Program-made: the position numbers and the translations under genes
Source: Stenotrophomonas sp. SY1
GTDB lineage: Bacteria; Pseudomonadota; Gammaproteobacteria; Xanthomonadales; Xanthomonadaceae
Length of the DNA stretch: 64,000 bases
NCBI RefSeq assembly: GCF_021202945.1
Contig: NZ_JAJOYR010000002.1
Location: 1,062,453 to 1,126,452 of the forward strand
Direction of reading: 5' to 3'
Shown: positions 37,101 to 47,156 of the stretch, piece after piece
Layout of the letters: each line of letters begins with the position of its first letter
Position numbering within the stretch: the first letter of the stretch is position 1
The notes under the pieces: generated by a model
Seen by the model: the letters and a program-made list of their open reading frames with translations, nothing else
The model's database searches: none
What the model was told of the DNA's origin: nothing

Positions 37101-37517
37101 TTGGCGCTCGAACTCAAAACGAACCACAAGCTTGCAATGGCCGGGATGGCAGTCGCCGTCCCGGCCGGCGTGGCGTTGCTGTGGACATTTGATCCCAACG
37201 TCGCCGGCAATCCGTTCCCACCGTGCATGTTCTACGCCATCACCGGCCACTACTGCATTGGCTGCGGGCTTACCCGCGCACTGCATGCGCTTGTCCACGG
37301 CGACGTGCTGGGCGCGCTGTCGATGAATCCACTGGGCTTGATCGTGCTGGGCCTGATCCCGGTAATGACGCTGTGGTCGGCAGGATGGCAACCACGTTGG
37401 CTGCAACCGCTGATGCGCTGGGTCATGGAACCCAAACTCTGGCTTGTGCTGCTACCCAGCTACTGGATCGCCCGCAACCTGCCGTGGTTTCCCTTCACGC
37501 TGCTCGCGCCGGGCTGA
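37101..37517 (+). CDS. DUF2752 family membrane protein
   Basis: 138 aa from a TTG start 3 bp after the preceding stop; an internal ATG at 37137 is an alternative. Three hydrophobic helices surround the DUF2752 signature PPCMFYAITGHYCIGCGLTR and HALVHGDVLGALSMNPLG. The Cys motif (CIGCGLTRA) is the family's most conserved part. Bacterial DUF2752 genes are often beside TM2 and CD225 genes, as here. Function unknown. Confidence 0.82.
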   Translation: MALELKTNHKLAMAGMAVAVPAGVALLWTFDPNVAGNPFPPCMFYAITGHYCIGCGLTRALHALVHGDVLGALSMNPLGLIVLGLIPVMTLWSAGWQPRWLQPLMRWVMEPKLWLVLLPSYWIARNLPWFPFTLLAPG

Positions 37518-37677
37518 CAGCGCCCCGCGCGATCCTGGGGAACACGGCTGTCAGCAGCCGGCCTGGGTGCCTCCACTCGCCGGCTTAGCCCTGGCGAACG
37601 CCAAGGGCTCGTACCTTCGGAAGCCGGACACACGCCCAGCACCGGCCTTCCCTGGTGGCCACGCTTCGGGCCGTGGA

Positions 37678-38565
37678 TCAGCCGACCCAACCGGCGATCA
37701 CCAACAACGCCAGCAGCGCCATCCACAGCAGCAGCATGCGCCATACCAGGCTCATCGCATCGCGCAGCTCGGGATACCGTTCGTCCACTGGCTCAAGCCC
37801 TTCCAGACGCGCCTCATCGGCCTCTTCCACCAGATCCACGCCCACGCTCGCCCGCGCCGCGCGGCCCAGGAAGCCCAGCTCCAGCGCCCAACGGTTTCCA
37901 CCGCTCTGTCGCCAGGTGGTGAACACCGTGTCGAAGTTGCCCACCAGCGCCATCGTCAAGGTCATCAGCTGCGCCACCGGCCATTCCAGCAGCGCCAATA
38001 CCTGGCTGCCACCTTCGCGACTGGCAGCAGCCACCTGCGTCGCTGCCGGCCCCTGAACGGCCAGCGCCAGCAGGCGATACAGCACTGCGCCCAGCGGCCC
38101 CAGCAGCAGGAACCAGAACAATGGTGCGAACCAGCGCCGCAGCGCATCGACCACCGTGGCCTCGACCAGCGACGGCGCGTCCTGGCGCATGCTGCCGCCC
38201 GCCGATTGCATGTTGGCGATGGCCACATCGCGGCTGCCGGCATCATCGGCATCGATCACCGCCTCGACATCACGGTCCAGGTCACGCGGGCCCCAGCACA
38301 GCGCCAGCACCGCAACGCCGAACAACAGCGACGGCAGGCCGTACAGGCGCTCATCCAGCAGCCATTGCAGTGACGCCACCAGCAGCACACAGGGAGCGAT
38401 GGCCAACGCCAGGCCATAACGGCTGCTGGCCGATTGCCCGGCATGCGCCTGCAACCAGGCCAACCAGCGCTCGTACCAGCGCCAATCGCGCAGCGCGGTC
38501 ATCAATGACGGGGCCAGATGGCCCAGCACCAATGCTGCGATCACCGCTACCAGGGTCGTGAACAT
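37678..38565 (-). CDS. ampE: AmpE-like inner membrane protein
   Basis: 295 aa. N-terminal helix (MFTTLVAVIAALVLGHL), then LRDWRWYERWLAWL and a second and third hydrophobic cluster with RDLDRDVEAVIDADDAG and FWFLLLGPLGAVLYRLLALA. This resembles AmpE and the CbiB-related fold. In enterics AmpE is a sensory partner of AmpD in beta-lactamase induction; no ampD is adjacent here. GGAGG precedes the ATG at 38565. The assignment is from motif recognition and could be a paralogue. Confidence 0.75.
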   Translation of the reverse strand: MFTTLVAVIAALVLGHLAPSLMTALRDWRWYERWLAWLQAHAGQSASSRYGLALAIAPCVLLVASLQWLLDERLYGLPSLLFGVAVLALCWGPRDLDRDVEAVIDADDAGSRDVAIANMQSAGGSMRQDAPSLVEATVVDALRRWFAPLFWFLLLGPLGAVLYRLLALAVQGPAATQVAAASREGGSQVLALLEWPVAQLMTLTMALVGNFDTVFTTWRQSGGNRWALELGFLGRAARASVGVDLVEEADEARLEGLEPVDERYPELRDAMSLVWRMLLLWMALLALLVIAGWVG

Positions 38566-38634
38566 GGATTTCCTCCGATCCGGGATTGTAGGCCCTGCCT
38601 GCGCCAACGGCGCGTAATCAAGGCCATCCCGCCC

Positions 38635-39543
38635 TCAGGCCAGCTGCTGGCGATGCCAGTGGTTGATCAGGGTGCGGGCGATGGAGATCGGCGGTGGCAG
38701 CAGGATGCCCTGCCCGTCATCGACACTTTCGCGGCGCATCGCCGCCGCCACTTCCTCGGCGCTGAACCAGCGCGCATCCTCCAGCTCGCCGTCGACGGCA
38801 GGCACATCGGCATGCGCGGTGGCGAAGAAACCCACCATCAGCGCGCCCGGGAAGGGCCACGGCTGGGTGCCCATGTAGCGCGATTGGATCACCCGCACCT
38901 TCGATTCCTCGAACACCTCGCGCGCAACGGTCTGCTCGAAGGTTTCGCCCGGCTCCACAAACCCGGCCAGTACCGAATAACGGCGCGGCGCCCAGTTGGA
39001 CTGGCGGCCCAGCAGCAGGCGGCCAGCATTCTCCACGGCGACGATCACCGCAGGGTCCACACGCGGGTAGTGCTCGGTGCGGCACTGGTCGCAATGACCG
39101 ATGAAGCCGGCGCGACCGAAGCGCACCGCGCCGCCACACACGCCGCAGAAGCGGTTGCGCGAATGCCAGTAGGACATGCCCCGCGCGTAGCAGAACACGT
39201 CGGCCACCTCGGCCGGCCATTGCGCGGCGGCCTGGCGCAGGTCCATCCTGTTGGGCGCGCGCAAAGTGATCGTTCCCGCTTCGGTCACGAACCAGGCGCG
39301 GCGATCAGCGGTCAGGCCAAGGAACACCGCCGCACCAGGGCCACCGCCCAGCTCGCGGCCAAGAATGGGGAAAGGTTGCCCATCGGCATTGGCGAACGCC
39401 GTGCCGTCGGCGTCGAGCACCAGCACCTGTGCATCGGGCCACAGCCGGTTCAATGCGTCGGGGTCGTCGCGCAGGGTATCGCCACGATCCAGCGGCGCAC
39501 CGGCAAACGCATATCCGGAAAAAGAAGAATCAGGATTGGACAT
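38635..39543 (-). CDS. nudC: NADH pyrophosphatase / RNA deNADding hydrolase NudC
   Basis: 302 aa. Zinc ribbon CGVCGG and CDQC (about 132-153). Nudix box GFVEPGETFEQTVAREVFEESKV, and GTQPWPFPGALMVGF, the NudC-specific SQPWPFP motif with Thr for Ser. NudC cleaves NAD(H) and removes NAD caps from RNA. It is 114 bp upstream in transcription order of nothing obvious and follows a small unknown gene. The start at 39543 matches the family length. Confidence 0.93.
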   Translation of the reverse strand: MSNPDSSFSGYAFAGAPLDRGDTLRDDPDALNRLWPDAQVLVLDADGTAFANADGQPFPILGRELGGGPGAAVFLGLTADRRAWFVTEAGTITLRAPNRMDLRQAAAQWPAEVADVFCYARGMSYWHSRNRFCGVCGGAVRFGRAGFIGHCDQCRTEHYPRVDPAVIVAVENAGRLLLGRQSNWAPRRYSVLAGFVEPGETFEQTVAREVFEESKVRVIQSRYMGTQPWPFPGALMVGFFATAHADVPAVDGELEDARWFSAEEVAAAMRRESVDDGQGILLPPPISIARTLINHWHRQQLA

Positions 39544-39657
39544 CCAACAGAGCCTGCCGCCAAAGCGTGTCCATCGCAAGCGCGAACGGCCAGCTTTATT
39601 GCTGGCCAGTCATTCGTTCGGGCGAATCCGGGCGTTGTGCGCTGCCGGCACCGGCGC

Positions 39658-39990
39658 TCAGGTCACGGCGTCGGGCAAGGCGATGCCCACGTCCTGCAGA
39701 CGCCGCCGGGCGACGGCAAGCTGCTCTTCGGAGAACAGCGCCTTCCAGGGTTCCTGCAGCACCAGGTACTCGACACTGAGCTTGAGGTTTTCACGCCCGC
39801 GCAGGAACAGCTCGGTGAAGCCGTCCGAGGCGCTGGTCGAAGCCAACAACTGGTCGGCAGCGGCCTTGCCGCCGCTGCTCAGCACCAGCTGGCGGAAACG
39901 GGTCGCGCGGTAGGGAGGCTTGAGTCGAGCGGCCTGCTCATGGATATGCAGCATGGCCGCGTGGAACTGTTCTTCGAGATTCAACGACAT
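39658..39990 (-). CDS. Conserved small protein of unknown function
   Basis: 110 aa, not recognised. Mostly helical and charged; YRATRFRQLVLSSGGKAAADQLL, FLRGRENLKLSVEYLVLQE and LFSEEQLAVARRRL are the striking parts. The ATG at 39990 lies 25 bp downstream of the erpA stop, so it is probably part of the same minus-strand unit. No signal peptide or membrane segment. Confidence 0.65.
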   Translation of the reverse strand: MSLNLEEQFHAAMLHIHEQAARLKPPYRATRFRQLVLSSGGKAAADQLLASTSASDGFTELFLRGRENLKLSVEYLVLQEPWKALFSEEQLAVARRRLQDVGIALPDAVT

Positions 39991-40015
39991 CTGTTGTTTC
40001 GGCCAACCGCTTGTT

Positions 40016-40402
40016 TCAGACCGCGAAGCTGCTGCCGCAACCGCAGGTGGTACGGGCGTTCGGGTTGCGGATCACGAACTGCGCGCCGGTCAGGCTTTCG
40101 CTGTAATCCACTTCCGCACCCATCAGGTACTGCAGGCTCAACGGGTCCACCAGCAGGGTCACGCCTTCGGTGACCACCGCCAGGTCATCCTCGGCACGGT
40201 TTTCGTCAAACTCAAAACCGTACTGGAAGCCTGAACAACCGCCGCCCTGTATGTACACACGCAGGGCCAGCGCATCGTTGCCTTCGTCCTGGATCAGCTC
40301 TCGCACCTTGGCCGCCGCCGCTGCGGTGAAATTCAGCGGGCGGTCCAGGGACTGGTAATCAGGCGCCGGCTGCGCGCCGGGCAGGGAAACTAGCGTACTC
40401 AT
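40016..40402 (-). CDS. erpA: Iron-sulfur cluster insertion protein ErpA
   Basis: 128 aa. A-type carrier with the three cluster Cys: [11 protein letters not shown] and [28 protein letters not shown] is the family's central motif. ErpA delivers Fe-S clusters to targets such as IspG/H. The ATG at 40402 gives the usual N terminus; a longer frame overlaps the bactofilin stop. Follows the bactofilin gene by 32 bp. Confidence 0.92.
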   Translation of the reverse strand: MSTLVSLPGAQPAPDYQSLDRPLNFTAAAAAKVRELIQDEGNDALALRVYIQGGGCSGFQYGFEFDENRAEDDLAVVTEGVTLLVDPLSLQYLMGAEVDYSESLTGAQFVIRNPNARTTCGCGSSFAV

Positions 40403-40434
40403 ACGGCCCAGCATGGGGGCGGGCCGGGGCTGAT

Positions 40435-40872
40435 TCAAGCTTCGGCGGCTTCAGCTTTCTTTGATTTCTGGTTTGCCGGCTTCTGTTCCGGCGCCGGAAG
40501 CGCAGCCATCGCACCGGAATGCACCAGGCGGCCGTTGAGCTGCGCGCCAGCGCTCATCTCCACCGTCTGATAATGAACATTGCCGGTAACACGCGCCGAC
40601 GGGGTCAGTTCGACCCGCTCGGTGGCATGCACGTCGCCTTCCAGGCGGCCACTGATCACCACCACGCTGGCACGCACTTCACCTTCGATGAAGCCGTGTT
40701 CAGCCAGGGTCAGCACCGCGTTGGAGCCTTCCTCGGCCATCACCTTGCCGCTGATGCGACCGTCCACGTACAGACCGCCGCTGAAAATCACATCCCCACG
40801 GATCTCGACCTGCGAGCCGATCAGGGCATCCACCGACACTTCAGCGTCGCGCTTGGATTTGTTACCGAACAT
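40435..40872 (-). CDS. Bactofilin
   Basis: 145 aa. Beta-helix core with repeating hydrophobic-Gly pattern: [98 protein letters not shown] Lys/Ala-rich tail follows (about 125-145). Bactofilins polymerise into membrane-associated filaments that affect shape and division. It lies two bases after the coiled-coil DUF6776 protein's stop, indicating a joint role. The M23 peptidase that often accompanies bactofilins is absent. Confidence 0.92.
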   Translation of the reverse strand: MFGNKSKRDAEVSVDALIGSQVEIRGDVIFSGGLYVDGRISGKVMAEEGSNAVLTLAEHGFIEGEVRASVVVISGRLEGDVHATERVELTPSARVTGNVHYQTVEMSAGAQLNGRLVHSGAMAALPAPEQKPANQKSKKAEAAEA

Positions 40873-40874
40873 GC

Positions 40875-41615
40875 CTACTCCCCTCTGCCGCTGCCGGCGA
40901 GTTTCCAATCAAAAGTCTGTGTCGCGCCCCCCCCAGGCCCGGACAGAGAGACTCGCACACGTTGCGGTGTGAAATCCCGGGGCAGCATCACGCTCCCGTC
41001 CAGTTGCTGGAAATATCGGAACGAATATTCCTGGCCCGGCACGCCCTTGTTCTGGTGCAGCTCATCCCAGCTGACCGTGGTCAGCTTGCCGTCCTTCACC
41101 CCTTCCACCGAGAAGCGCATCTGGCCCTTGCTGATCGCGCCACGGTTGAGATTCTGGGTCAGCACCACACTGTAATGCCAGGTGCCGGCGGCCTCGGCCG
41201 TGAACTCCACCGAGTGTGCGTTCAAGCCCTTGCGCTGGCTGGTGGAACCCACCAGCCGCTCGTAGAACGCCACGTCGGCACGCAGGCCGGCGATCTCCTC
41301 ATCGCGCTCGGCCAGCGAAACCTGCACTTCGTTGTTGGCCGCGCGGCTGATCCTGTCCGACGCCTCCAGCGTGGCCTGCCGCTGCCGCAGCTCCTCGATC
41401 TGGGTACGCAGTTGCTGGACCTGCTGCTCGCTCTGGTCCAGCTTGCTGCGCAGGCCACCGGCATCAGGCGAGGCGTAGCGCGCGGCCAGCCAGCCCACCA
41501 GCAGCAGCGACAGCAGCCAGGCGCCTGCGAGCACGGCGATCGGCACCCAGCCCGGGCGCGCGCTGCCGCTGCCGCGGGGAGTGATCTGGAAACGGGAAGG
41601 AGATCGTTGGGTCAT
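40875..41615 (-). CDS. DUF6776-type coiled-coil membrane protein
   Basis: 246 aa. A basic N terminus leads to one transmembrane helix (about 24-46, WVPIAVLAGAWLLSLLLVGWLAA). A coiled coil of some 70 residues follows (LRSKLDQSEQQVQQLRTQIEELRQRQATLEAS...), then a beta-rich periplasmic domain with WHYSVVLTQNLNRGAISKGQMRFSVEG. The architecture matches DUF6776 proteins that neighbour bactofilin genes. It precedes the bactofilin gene by two bases, so a membrane tether for bactofilin filaments is a reasonable inference. Confidence 0.75.
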   Translation of the reverse strand: MTQRSPSRFQITPRGSGSARPGWVPIAVLAGAWLLSLLLVGWLAARYASPDAGGLRSKLDQSEQQVQQLRTQIEELRQRQATLEASDRISRAANNEVQVSLAERDEEIAGLRADVAFYERLVGSTSQRKGLNAHSVEFTAEAAGTWHYSVVLTQNLNRGAISKGQMRFSVEGVKDGKLTTVSWDELHQNKGVPGQEYSFRYFQQLDGSVMLPRDFTPQRVRVSLSGPGGGATQTFDWKLAGSGRGE

Positions 41616-41773
41616 GGCAGGCTCCGGAATCGGCCGATGGACGAGGCCTGTGCGCGGTCAGGAAACGACGTTGCAGTGTACAACCGGACACATTGCCAGG
41701 CGGCAACTGGCATTCACGGCAGCCTTCATCGATAGTTGCGATTCTGCTCACAGTCCCTCGCCGGAGCCCTCCC

Positions 41774-42409
41774 ATGACTGAAGCCCATGTTTTCGTCATC
41801 GGCATCCTGCTGGCCTGGCTGGCTGGCATCCGCGTCTACCTCACCGTGTTCGGCGTAGGCTTGGCCGGAGTGATGGGCTGGGTCGACCTTCCACCGGCCC
41901 TGCAGGCAACCGAATCGTGGTGGGTCCTGGGCACCTCCGGCGCACTGGCCATCGCCGAATTCTTCGCCGACAAGATTCCCGGCGTGGATTCGATCTGGGA
42001 TCTGCTGCAGACCCTGACCCGCGTGCCGGCCGGCGCATTCCTCGCTGCCGCCACACTTTCGCCCAATGGCGAACTGAGTACCGGGGTACTGGCAGCTGGC
42101 GCCGGCGTGGCGCTGGCCAGCCACGGCCTCAAGGCCGGCACCCGCGCATTGCTGAACACCTCGCCGGAACCGGCCAGCAACTGGCTCGCGTCATTGGCCG
42201 AAGACGGACTGGTGATCGGCGGGCTGGCACTGGCCGTGGCCCATCCGTGGCTGGCATTGATCGTGGTGCTGGGTGCCAGCCTGGTCGGCGCGTTGGTGGT
42301 CTGGCTTGTATGGCGCATGCTGTGGCGAGGGCTCAAGCGTCTGTTCGCCGAACCGGCGGTGACCAATACGCACAATTCCGGCGATCGCTCGCTCCCGCCG
42401 GCTCCTTGA
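41774..42409 (+). CDS. DUF4126 family membrane protein
   Basis: 211 aa. Five or six hydrophobic helices; family hallmarks ILLAWLAGIRVYLTVFGVGLAG, GALAIAEFFADKIPGVDSIWDLLQTLTRVPAGAFLAAATL and LASHGLKAGTRALLNTSPEP. The ATG at 41774 follows GGAG. DUF4126 proteins are uncharacterised inner membrane proteins. The 158-bp gap to the DUF6776 gene is a divergent promoter region. Confidence 0.85.
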   Translation: MTEAHVFVIGILLAWLAGIRVYLTVFGVGLAGVMGWVDLPPALQATESWWVLGTSGALAIAEFFADKIPGVDSIWDLLQTLTRVPAGAFLAAATLSPNGELSTGVLAAGAGVALASHGLKAGTRALLNTSPEPASNWLASLAEDGLVIGGLALAVAHPWLALIVVLGASLVGALVVWLVWRMLWRGLKRLFAEPAVTNTHNSGDRSLPPAP

Positions 42410-42440
42410 ACGCATAATCCCCGGCCTACCGGGAGTACCG

Positions 42441-44267
42441 ATGGCAAGCAACGACACGGCTGTACAAACCTCGCGTCCGCTTCGCGCGGAAACCCCGCCA
42501 GCCGACTACTGGCAGCGTTGGAGCGTGCGCAACGCGCCGCCGGCCGAGGTGGTGCAGGCCCAGCTCAAGAGCGCAGCCAACGACCCGCAGTCCGCACCGG
42601 GCAGCGCGGAGGCCATCGCTGACGACACGCCGTACCGCGTGCTGATCGTGGAGGACAACCGTTCGCAGGCGTTGTTCGCGCAGGCGGTGCTGCATGGCGC
42701 CGGCATGCAGGCGTTCGTGCAGATGGACGTGGAAGGCGTGCAGCAGGCCATTGCCGAACACCAGCCGGACCTGATCCTGATGGACCTGCACATGCCCGGC
42801 CTGGACGGCATGCGCCTGACCGCGATGATCCGCCAGCAACCGCAGCAGCAGTTGCTGCCCATCGTGTTCCTCACCGGCGAGGCCGACCCGGACCGCCAGT
42901 TCGAAGTGCTCGACTGCGGCGCCGACGACGTGCTGATCAAACCGATCCGCCCACGCCACCTGGTCGCCGCGGTGGCCAACCGCATCCGCCGCAGCCGCCT
43001 GCAGGTGCAGAACAAGGTGGAAACCGGCCCGCAGTTGAACAACCCGGAAACCGGCCTGCCCACCCGCCACAACGTGATGCACCAGCTGCAGGCTGCACTG
43101 GCGGCCGGCCAACCGGGCGGGCTGATGTTCATCGAAATCGCCAGCGCCCTGGGCCTGCGCGAACGCTACGGCTATGCCAGCTTCGAACGGCTGATGGTGC
43201 AGGCCGGGCGTCGCCTGTACGACAACCTGCAACCGCATCTGCTGGCCCGTCTCAACGACAACAGCTTCCTGCTGCTGGCCCGTGGCAGCGATGAAGGCGC
43301 CCTGGCGCCGCTCGCGCAGCATGTGCGCGAAGGTTTGTCAGCCCATCCCTTCTCGGTGCGTGAGGATGAGTCGGTGTTCCTGCGCTGCGCCATCGGCCAT
43401 GCCCGCCTTTCCTCGGGTTTCAGCAACTCCGACCATGCACTGGAAGCCATGGAGCGCACCGCACTGCGTGCGCGCCTGAACAGCGATGGCATCGCCGCCT
43501 ACAAGCCCGAGGATGAAACCTTCGGCAAGGAACAACTGGCACTGCTCGAAGGCCAGCTCGAAATCGCCTACCAGCCGATCGTCGCCGTGGCCGGTGGCGA
43601 TACCGCCCAGTACCAGGTGCTGCTGCGGCTGCGCCAGAGCAACGGCAGCCTGCTGTCGGCCGGCCAGGTGATTCCCGCCGCCGAAGCGGCCGGGCGCATT
43701 GCCGATCTTGACCAGCAGGTCGTCGAACATGCGCTCGGCCTGCTGCACCTGCACCAGTACGCACAGCCCCCAATGCGCCTGTTCGTCTCCCAATCGCTGC
43801 GCACGCTTTCCCGTGGCGCCTATGCCGATTGGCTGCTCAAGGCACTGGGCGAGCGCCGCGTGGCCGGCAATGGCCTGGTGATCGACCTGCGCCTGACCGA
43901 CGCGCTGGTGCATGCCGTGAGCCTGCAGCAGTTCTGCGCGCGCCTGATGCCCGCAGGCGTGCAGTTCTGCCTGAGCCAGTTCGAGCCCAGCCACGAAGCC
44001 AACGCGCTGCTGACCCAGCTTCCGCTGGGCTTCATCCGCATGGCCTCGCGCTACGCCGACAGCCACGCCAGCCAGCAGTTGCGCGACGAACTGCGCGGCA
44101 GCATCGACCTGGCACACCGCGCCAACGTGCAGATCATCGGGCAGCAGATCGAGGACCCGCAGGCCGCTGCCGCGATGTGGATGGGCGGGGTGGATTTCAT
44201 CCAGGGCAACGTCGTGCAGCGTGTCGGCACCGAGCTGAATTTCGATTTCCAGACTGCGGTGCTCTGA
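42441..44267 (+). CDS. REC + degenerate GGDEF + degenerate EAL protein
   Basis: 608 aa. A disordered N terminus, a receiver domain (54-175) with VLIVEDN, phospho-acceptor Asp115 in LILMDLHMPGLDG and the KPIRP Lys. A GGDEF-like domain (about 190-330) has RLNDNSF in place of GGDEF. An EAL-like domain (about 370-600) begins QLEIAYQPIVAV but has QVL (392-394) in place of EAL. Both enzyme sites look dead, so it probably binds c-di-GMP or a partner, as FimX does. The next gene is a hybrid histidine kinase 3 bp downstream, which probably phosphorylates Asp115. Confidence 0.88.
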   Translation: MASNDTAVQTSRPLRAETPPADYWQRWSVRNAPPAEVVQAQLKSAANDPQSAPGSAEAIADDTPYRVLIVEDNRSQALFAQAVLHGAGMQAFVQMDVEGVQQAIAEHQPDLILMDLHMPGLDGMRLTAMIRQQPQQQLLPIVFLTGEADPDRQFEVLDCGADDVLIKPIRPRHLVAAVANRIRRSRLQVQNKVETGPQLNNPETGLPTRHNVMHQLQAALAAGQPGGLMFIEIASALGLRERYGYASFERLMVQAGRRLYDNLQPHLLARLNDNSFLLLARGSDEGALAPLAQHVREGLSAHPFSVREDESVFLRCAIGHARLSSGFSNSDHALEAMERTALRARLNSDGIAAYKPEDETFGKEQLALLEGQLEIAYQPIVAVAGGDTAQYQVLLRLRQSNGSLLSAGQVIPAAEAAGRIADLDQQVVEHALGLLHLHQYAQPPMRLFVSQSLRTLSRGAYADWLLKALGERRVAGNGLVIDLRLTDALVHAVSLQQFCARLMPAGVQFCLSQFEPSHEANALLTQLPLGFIRMASRYADSHASQQLRDELRGSIDLAHRANVQIIGQQIEDPQAAAAMWMGGVDFIQGNVVQRVGTELNFDFQTAVL

Positions 44268-44270
44268 ACC

Positions 44271-46553
44271 ATGGCCGTTTCGGGGGGAACACGTGGCTGG
44301 GCACTGCTCGCTGCTGGCTGCGCCGCTACCGCCGCCGCTGCGACATTGGTGCCTCAGCTGCCGCCTGTACTCATCACCGCTGGCAGCGGTAGCGCGGTGC
44401 TCGCCGCACTGCTGGCTGCGGTCAGCGCCAGCGGGCAGATGCGCGCCAACCGCGTGCTGCAATCACGCAGCGAAGAACTGGCACTGGAATGCAGCAAGCT
44501 GCGCCAGTCCGAACAGCGCCACAGCAGGCTCGAACAGGAACTGCTGCAGGCCAAGCAGGCCGCCGAAGCCGCCACCTTGGCCAAGGGCGAATTCCTGGCC
44601 ACCATGAGCCATGAGATCCGCACTCCGCTCAACGGCATCCTGCCGATGCTGGAGTTGGTTGCGCAGGGGCCGCTGGACCTCGAACAACGCAACATGCTGG
44701 CCACCGCGACGGACAGCTCGCGGCAGCTGTTCCGCATCGTCGATGACATCCTGGATTACTCCAAGCTGGAGGCAAACCGGCTGGAGCTGGAAGTCACCAC
44801 CTTCAACCTGCGCGAGACCCTGGAAGGCATGCTGCAACTGATGCAGCGCATCGCCGAGCACAAAGGGCTGCATCTGTCTTTGCATATCGACCCGGCCGTG
44901 CGCCTGTCCGTGCGCGGCGACCCGGTGCGGCTGCGGCAGGTGATGGGCAATCTGCTGGTCAACGCCATCAAGTTCACCGAGCGCGGCAGCATCCAGGTGC
45001 GGGTCAAGCGGCTGGGCGAGACCCCGGCCCAGCACCGGCTGCGCTTTGAGGTACGCGACACCGGCATCGGTCTGGACGAGAGCCAGCAGGAACGGCTGTT
45101 CAAGGCGTTCACCCAGGCTGATGCTTCCATCACCCGCCTGTACGGCGGCACCGGGCTGGGCCTGGCCATCTGCAAGCGCATCATCGACCTGATGCAGGGC
45201 AGCGTCGGCGTGCAATCCCAACGCGGGCGCGGCGCAACGTTCTGGTTTGAGATCCCGCTACTGAAGGTAATCGGCGACCTGTACCCGCCCGAACACCTGC
45301 GCAGTGCCCGCAAGGTGCTGCTGGTCAGCCCCGAACCGCGCCTGCGTCAACGTCTGGAACTGCTGCTTTCCAACTGGGGCTTCCAGCCACAGACCGTGGC
45401 CAACCTGCAGGAAGCACTGGCGCACCTGCGCAACCCTGCCAGCGCCGGCAACTGGCACGCAGTCATTGGCGACCTGGAATCCCTGCTGCACAGCGCCAGC
45501 GCATTGCAGCGCGCTCTCCACCGCATGAAGCCGGCCGCGCCACGCCTGTTGTGGTTGTACGGCAGCACACCGGTGCCTGAAGAACTGCGCCACAACAGCA
45601 GCGTGCTGCCACGCCAGGCTCCAGACAGCCAATTGCGCGATGCACTGACCGCATCGGCCGCATCAGCGCAACCACCCGAGCCGGTCATCATCCTGGCCCC
45701 GGACACCTCATCGGCCGTCGATCTGACTGGCATGCGGGTGTTGCTGGTCGAAGACAACCCGGTGAATCTGCTGGTCGCGCAGAAGCTGCTCAAGGTCATC
45801 GGCTGCCAGACCGAAGCCGCCGAGAACGGCGCCATCGCCCTGGAGAAGATGCATCGCCAGACCTACGATGTGGTGCTGATGGACTGCCAGATGCCGGTGC
45901 TTGATGGTTATGCCGCCACCGGTCGCTGGCGTGACCACGAGGCAGCCAGCGGCTCGACCACGCGCCTGCCCATCATCGCGATGACCGCCAATGCCATGGC
46001 CGGTGATCGTCAGCGCTGCCTGGACAGCGGCATGGACGAGTACCTGCCCAAGCCGATCTCCCGCACCCAGCTGCAAACCTGCCTGCAAGCGTTCAAACGC
46101 ACCATCCAAGTCCCCCAGACAGTACCCGCCATGCCCCCTGCCAACACCACCCCGCCGCAGTCCTCATCCGCCATCGAAGGCATTACGGCGCCACCGCTGG
46201 AAACCGCAGTGCTGGACGAACTGTTCGACATCGCCGGCGACGAAACCCACGCCATCCTCGACATGTTCCTCGGGGAAACCCCGAACCTGGTGCGGCAACT
46301 GCAGGAAGCGGCCGTGGTGCCGGATCCGCAACGGCTGGGCGAGCTGGCTCACAGCCTCAAGTCATCCAGCGCCAATGTCGGTGCCCTGGCACTGTCCGAA
46401 GCCGCACGACGGCTGGAACACGCCAGCCGCAGCGGCACGCTCGGCGACCCGACGGCACGGGTTGCCCTGGTCATCAGCGAGTCCACGCGCGCGCGCGCGG
46501 CGCTGGTGCACTACCAGGCGCGACTGCGGGGCCGCGTTGCCCCGCAGCAGTAA
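44271..46553 (+). CDS. Hybrid histidine kinase with REC and HPt domains
   Basis: 760 aa. Two N-terminal hydrophobic stretches (about 10-55), a coiled coil, HisKA with [17 protein letters not shown] (His114), HATPase with [21 protein letters not shown] and [14 protein letters not shown] degenerate receiver-like region (about 345-455) has no phospho-acceptor. A true receiver (about 490-615) has LLVEDNPVN and Asp538 in [15 protein letters not shown]-terminal HPt has [13 protein letters not shown] (His694). This phosphorelay resembles RpfC in layout but lacks its sensor part. Probably acts with the receiver-EAL protein encoded just upstream. Confidence 0.93.
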   Translation: MAVSGGTRGWALLAAGCAATAAAATLVPQLPPVLITAGSGSAVLAALLAAVSASGQMRANRVLQSRSEELALECSKLRQSEQRHSRLEQELLQAKQAAEAATLAKGEFLATMSHEIRTPLNGILPMLELVAQGPLDLEQRNMLATATDSSRQLFRIVDDILDYSKLEANRLELEVTTFNLRETLEGMLQLMQRIAEHKGLHLSLHIDPAVRLSVRGDPVRLRQVMGNLLVNAIKFTERGSIQVRVKRLGETPAQHRLRFEVRDTGIGLDESQQERLFKAFTQADASITRLYGGTGLGLAICKRIIDLMQGSVGVQSQRGRGATFWFEIPLLKVIGDLYPPEHLRSARKVLLVSPEPRLRQRLELLLSNWGFQPQTVANLQEALAHLRNPASAGNWHAVIGDLESLLHSASALQRALHRMKPAAPRLLWLYGSTPVPEELRHNSSVLPRQAPDSQLRDALTASAASAQPPEPVIILAPDTSSAVDLTGMRVLLVEDNPVNLLVAQKLLKVIGCQTEAAENGAIALEKMHRQTYDVVLMDCQMPVLDGYAATGRWRDHEAASGSTTRLPIIAMTANAMAGDRQRCLDSGMDEYLPKPISRTQLQTCLQAFKRTIQVPQTVPAMPPANTTPPQSSSAIEGITAPPLETAVLDELFDIAGDETHAILDMFLGETPNLVRQLQEAAVVPDPQRLGELAHSLKSSSANVGALALSEAARRLEHASRSGTLGDPTARVALVISESTRARAALVHYQARLRGRVAPQQ

Positions 46554-46571
46554 CACCGGGTCAGACCCGGC

Positions 46572-47042
46572 TCAGTCCTCGAGCTTGGTGAGCAGGTAGT
46601 TCGGCTCACCGATGCGCTCGATCAGATCCAGCTGGGTTTCCAACCAGTCGATGTGCTCTTCCTCCGAATCGAGGATCTTCACGAACAGCTCGCGGCTGAC
46701 ATAGTCACCAATGGATTCGGCATAGGCCACGGCTTCGCGCAGCACGACCACGCCGGCACTTTCCAGCGCAAGGTCGCACTTGAGAATCTCAGTCGGGTTC
46801 TCACCGATGCGCAGCTTGCCCAGCGCCTGGAAATTGGGCAGCCCTTCCAGGAACAGAATGCGATCGGAAAGCACGTCAGCGTGCTTCATCTCGTCGATCG
46901 ATTCCTTGTATTCGTGTTCGGCCAGTTCCTTCAGTCCCCAGTTCTTCAGCATCTTGGCGTGCAGGAAGTACTGGTTGATGGCGGTCAGCTCGTTGTAGAG
47001 GACCTTGTTGAGGAATTCGATGATCTTGGCGTCGCCTTTCAT
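46572..47042 (-). CDS. bfr: Bacterioferritin
   Basis: 156 aa. Four-helix ferritin with the di-iron Glu/His ligands in [48 protein letters not shown] (the heme-ligand Met is in this stretch) and [18 protein letters not shown]. It stores iron as a 24-mer. The bfd gene lies 115 bp upstream on the same strand, the usual partner that releases iron via its [2Fe-2S] cluster. The ATG at 47042 matches the family start (MKGDAKII). Confidence 0.95.
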   Translation of the reverse strand: MKGDAKIIEFLNKVLYNELTAINQYFLHAKMLKNWGLKELAEHEYKESIDEMKHADVLSDRILFLEGLPNFQALGKLRIGENPTEILKCDLALESAGVVVLREAVAYAESIGDYVSRELFVKILDSEEEHIDWLETQLDLIERIGEPNYLLTKLED

Positions 47043-47156
47043 TTTGCGCACTCCCGCAATTGGAACGGGCGCACTTTACCGCTTGCAGGCGGAAGATGAA
47101 GGAACGCGAATCGTGATCATTAGCCGCCACGCCAGCCGGCGCCACGGCAGGCAGGC

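Noticed and set aside
38518..40173. 551-codon plus-strand frame
   Set aside because: Antisense to nudC, the small unknown gene and part of erpA.
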